In this document: positions 63,002-64,000 of the stretch, one piece after another | Position numbering within the stretch: position 1 is the stretch's first letter | How the letters are laid out: each line of letters starts with the position of its first letter | Notes under the pieces: generated by a model | Told to the model about the DNA's origin: nothing | What the model saw: the letters and a program-made list of their open reading frames with translations, nothing else | Databases searched by the model: none | Program-made: the position numbers and the translations under genes | Source: Casuarina equisetifolia | Taxonomy: Eukaryota; Streptophyta; Magnoliopsida; Fagales; Casuarinaceae | Assembly: GCA_028551475.1 (NCBI GenBank) | Contig: CM052361.1 | Coordinates: 7,509,501 to 7,573,500 of the forward strand | DNA: 64,000 nt | Direction of reading: 5' to 3'

Positions 63002-63555
63002 GTTTCTATATGCCACATTCACCTTTCTAGATTAGAGACTAATGTATTGAACTTGGAAAGCAGTAGAAATGGAAGTGTTAAAATAACATATTTCCTACTA
63101 GATACTGACAATAGCATCCCAAACGGACAATCCAAGCCTTCAAACAGAAAGTAAAAAGGAAAGAAATTATAGAAACAAAGAAAGGACACATGCTTTTAGA
63201 ACCACATATATGATAGACTTTCCTTCAAGAAAAAATAAGAAGATATAGGCAACTAATCCACATCATACCATAATGGAACTATCATGGTTAACATATATAT
63301 ATGTAGCTAATCATGTATAGACTGCCAAATTTAGGTTCTCACGGGCAAGTCACTGAATACTCAAATAAATGAAAACTTTTGGTTGGAAGTTGTCTTAAAG
63401 TCACTTTAATATATATTTTCAGAAAGATTGAGATCAGGTAACTAGTAAATAAAATAACACTCTTTACTCGTTTCAACAACGGAAGCTATATGAAACACAT
63501 GGAAAACCCGCATAACCCAATCCATCCTCTCCAAGCCACCCCCACAACTCCTCCC

Positions 63556-63586
<31 letters not shown>

Positions 63587-64000
63587 AAGAGAGACAGAAA
63601 AAACCGCTATGCAGTTTCATAATGGAATTAAAAAGCAACCTATTTGAACAAATGGGAAATTCCAAAACAGCATCTTTCAGTCTAAACTAAAACACGGACA
63701 GAAGAAACCAACAAAGCTCAGAATTTCCTTAAAGCAAGAAAATTAAACCAAAACATTTCACACTACGGTATTCCCACAGCAACGACGTCAATCCAAATCA
63801 CCCACTGTTGACACAAAAGAAAAGGGAAAAAAAAAAAAACAGAAGAGAAAAGTGGAATCAGGAAGCATCCACAAGCATGCATTGGAAAATTGGGAAAGAT
63901 ATTTCACAATTTTATGCTACTCGGTAGAGAATGCGTACCTATGACGAGCTTCACCGATGATCAATTCTGGACCCAAAAGAGGAAGAAACTCCTGTTTCCG
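63002..64000. other. leader and upstream region of the ApgM-like gene
   Basis: Probably contains a 5' UTR intron between about 63031 and 63939, with the outer leader exon to the right of 63940 on the minus strand. Includes a C24-A12 homopolymer pair. No other gene was seen before the window ends. Confidence 0.45.
63553..63588 (+). repeat. homopolymer pair, 24 C followed by 12 A
   Basis: An uninterrupted C run followed directly by an A run, within the putative leader intron. Such runs are prone to sequencing and assembly error. Confidence 0.95.

Overview
This is nuclear DNA from a flowering plant, most likely a eudicot. The evidence is spliced genes with GT-AG introns, plant-only families (TBL O-acetyltransferases, DUF1262, a long PPR protein, an FLX-like protein), a Ty1/copia retrotransposon, AT-rich spacers and many GA/CT, TTTC and poly-A tracts. 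The species cannot be named from the sequence alone. Gene names rest on protein similarity recalled from memory, not on a search. Exon joins were read by hand from splice motifs and reading-frame continuity.

Region 1 (1-17.4 kb): a one-exon GH81 beta-1,3-glucanase (+), a six-exon tail-anchored coiled-coil protein of the 'golgin family A' type (+), then three TBL (PMR5/DUF231) genes on the minus strand. The first and third TBL copies look intact (425 and 433 aa). The middle copy is a pseudogene with frameshifts and a stop. This order recalls Arabidopsis At5g15870-At5g15900, so it is probably an old conserved block with a local TBL expansion concerned with wall-polysaccharide acetylation.

Region 2 (17.4-32.9 kb) is gene-poor. 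It holds a decayed Ty1/copia element of about 5.8 kb with both LTRs (21434-27214), microsatellites, and one very small conserved-looking gene (62 aa, 29255-29443).

Region 3 (32.9-48.6 kb, all minus strand): a seven-exon BRCT-RING-PHD protein with a probable GC-AG intron, an FLX-like protein resembling FLL2 with an eight-residue repeat array in its tail, and type 2 tryptophan synthase beta. The first two are neighbours in Arabidopsis as well (At1g67180 and At1g67170, from memory).

Region 4 (48.6-64 kb): a two-exon DUF1262 gene (-), an intronless 1272-aa mitochondrial-type PPR protein (+), and a five-exon archaeal-type cofactor-independent phosphoglycerate mutase (-). The long first intron of the last gene contains a plastid-type tRNA-Arg(ACG) copy. 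I saw no plainly new biological system. The most useful leads are the TBL cluster with its broken middle copy, the BRCT/RING/PHD gene, the repeat array in the FLX-like protein, the tRNA inside an intron, and several local duplications.
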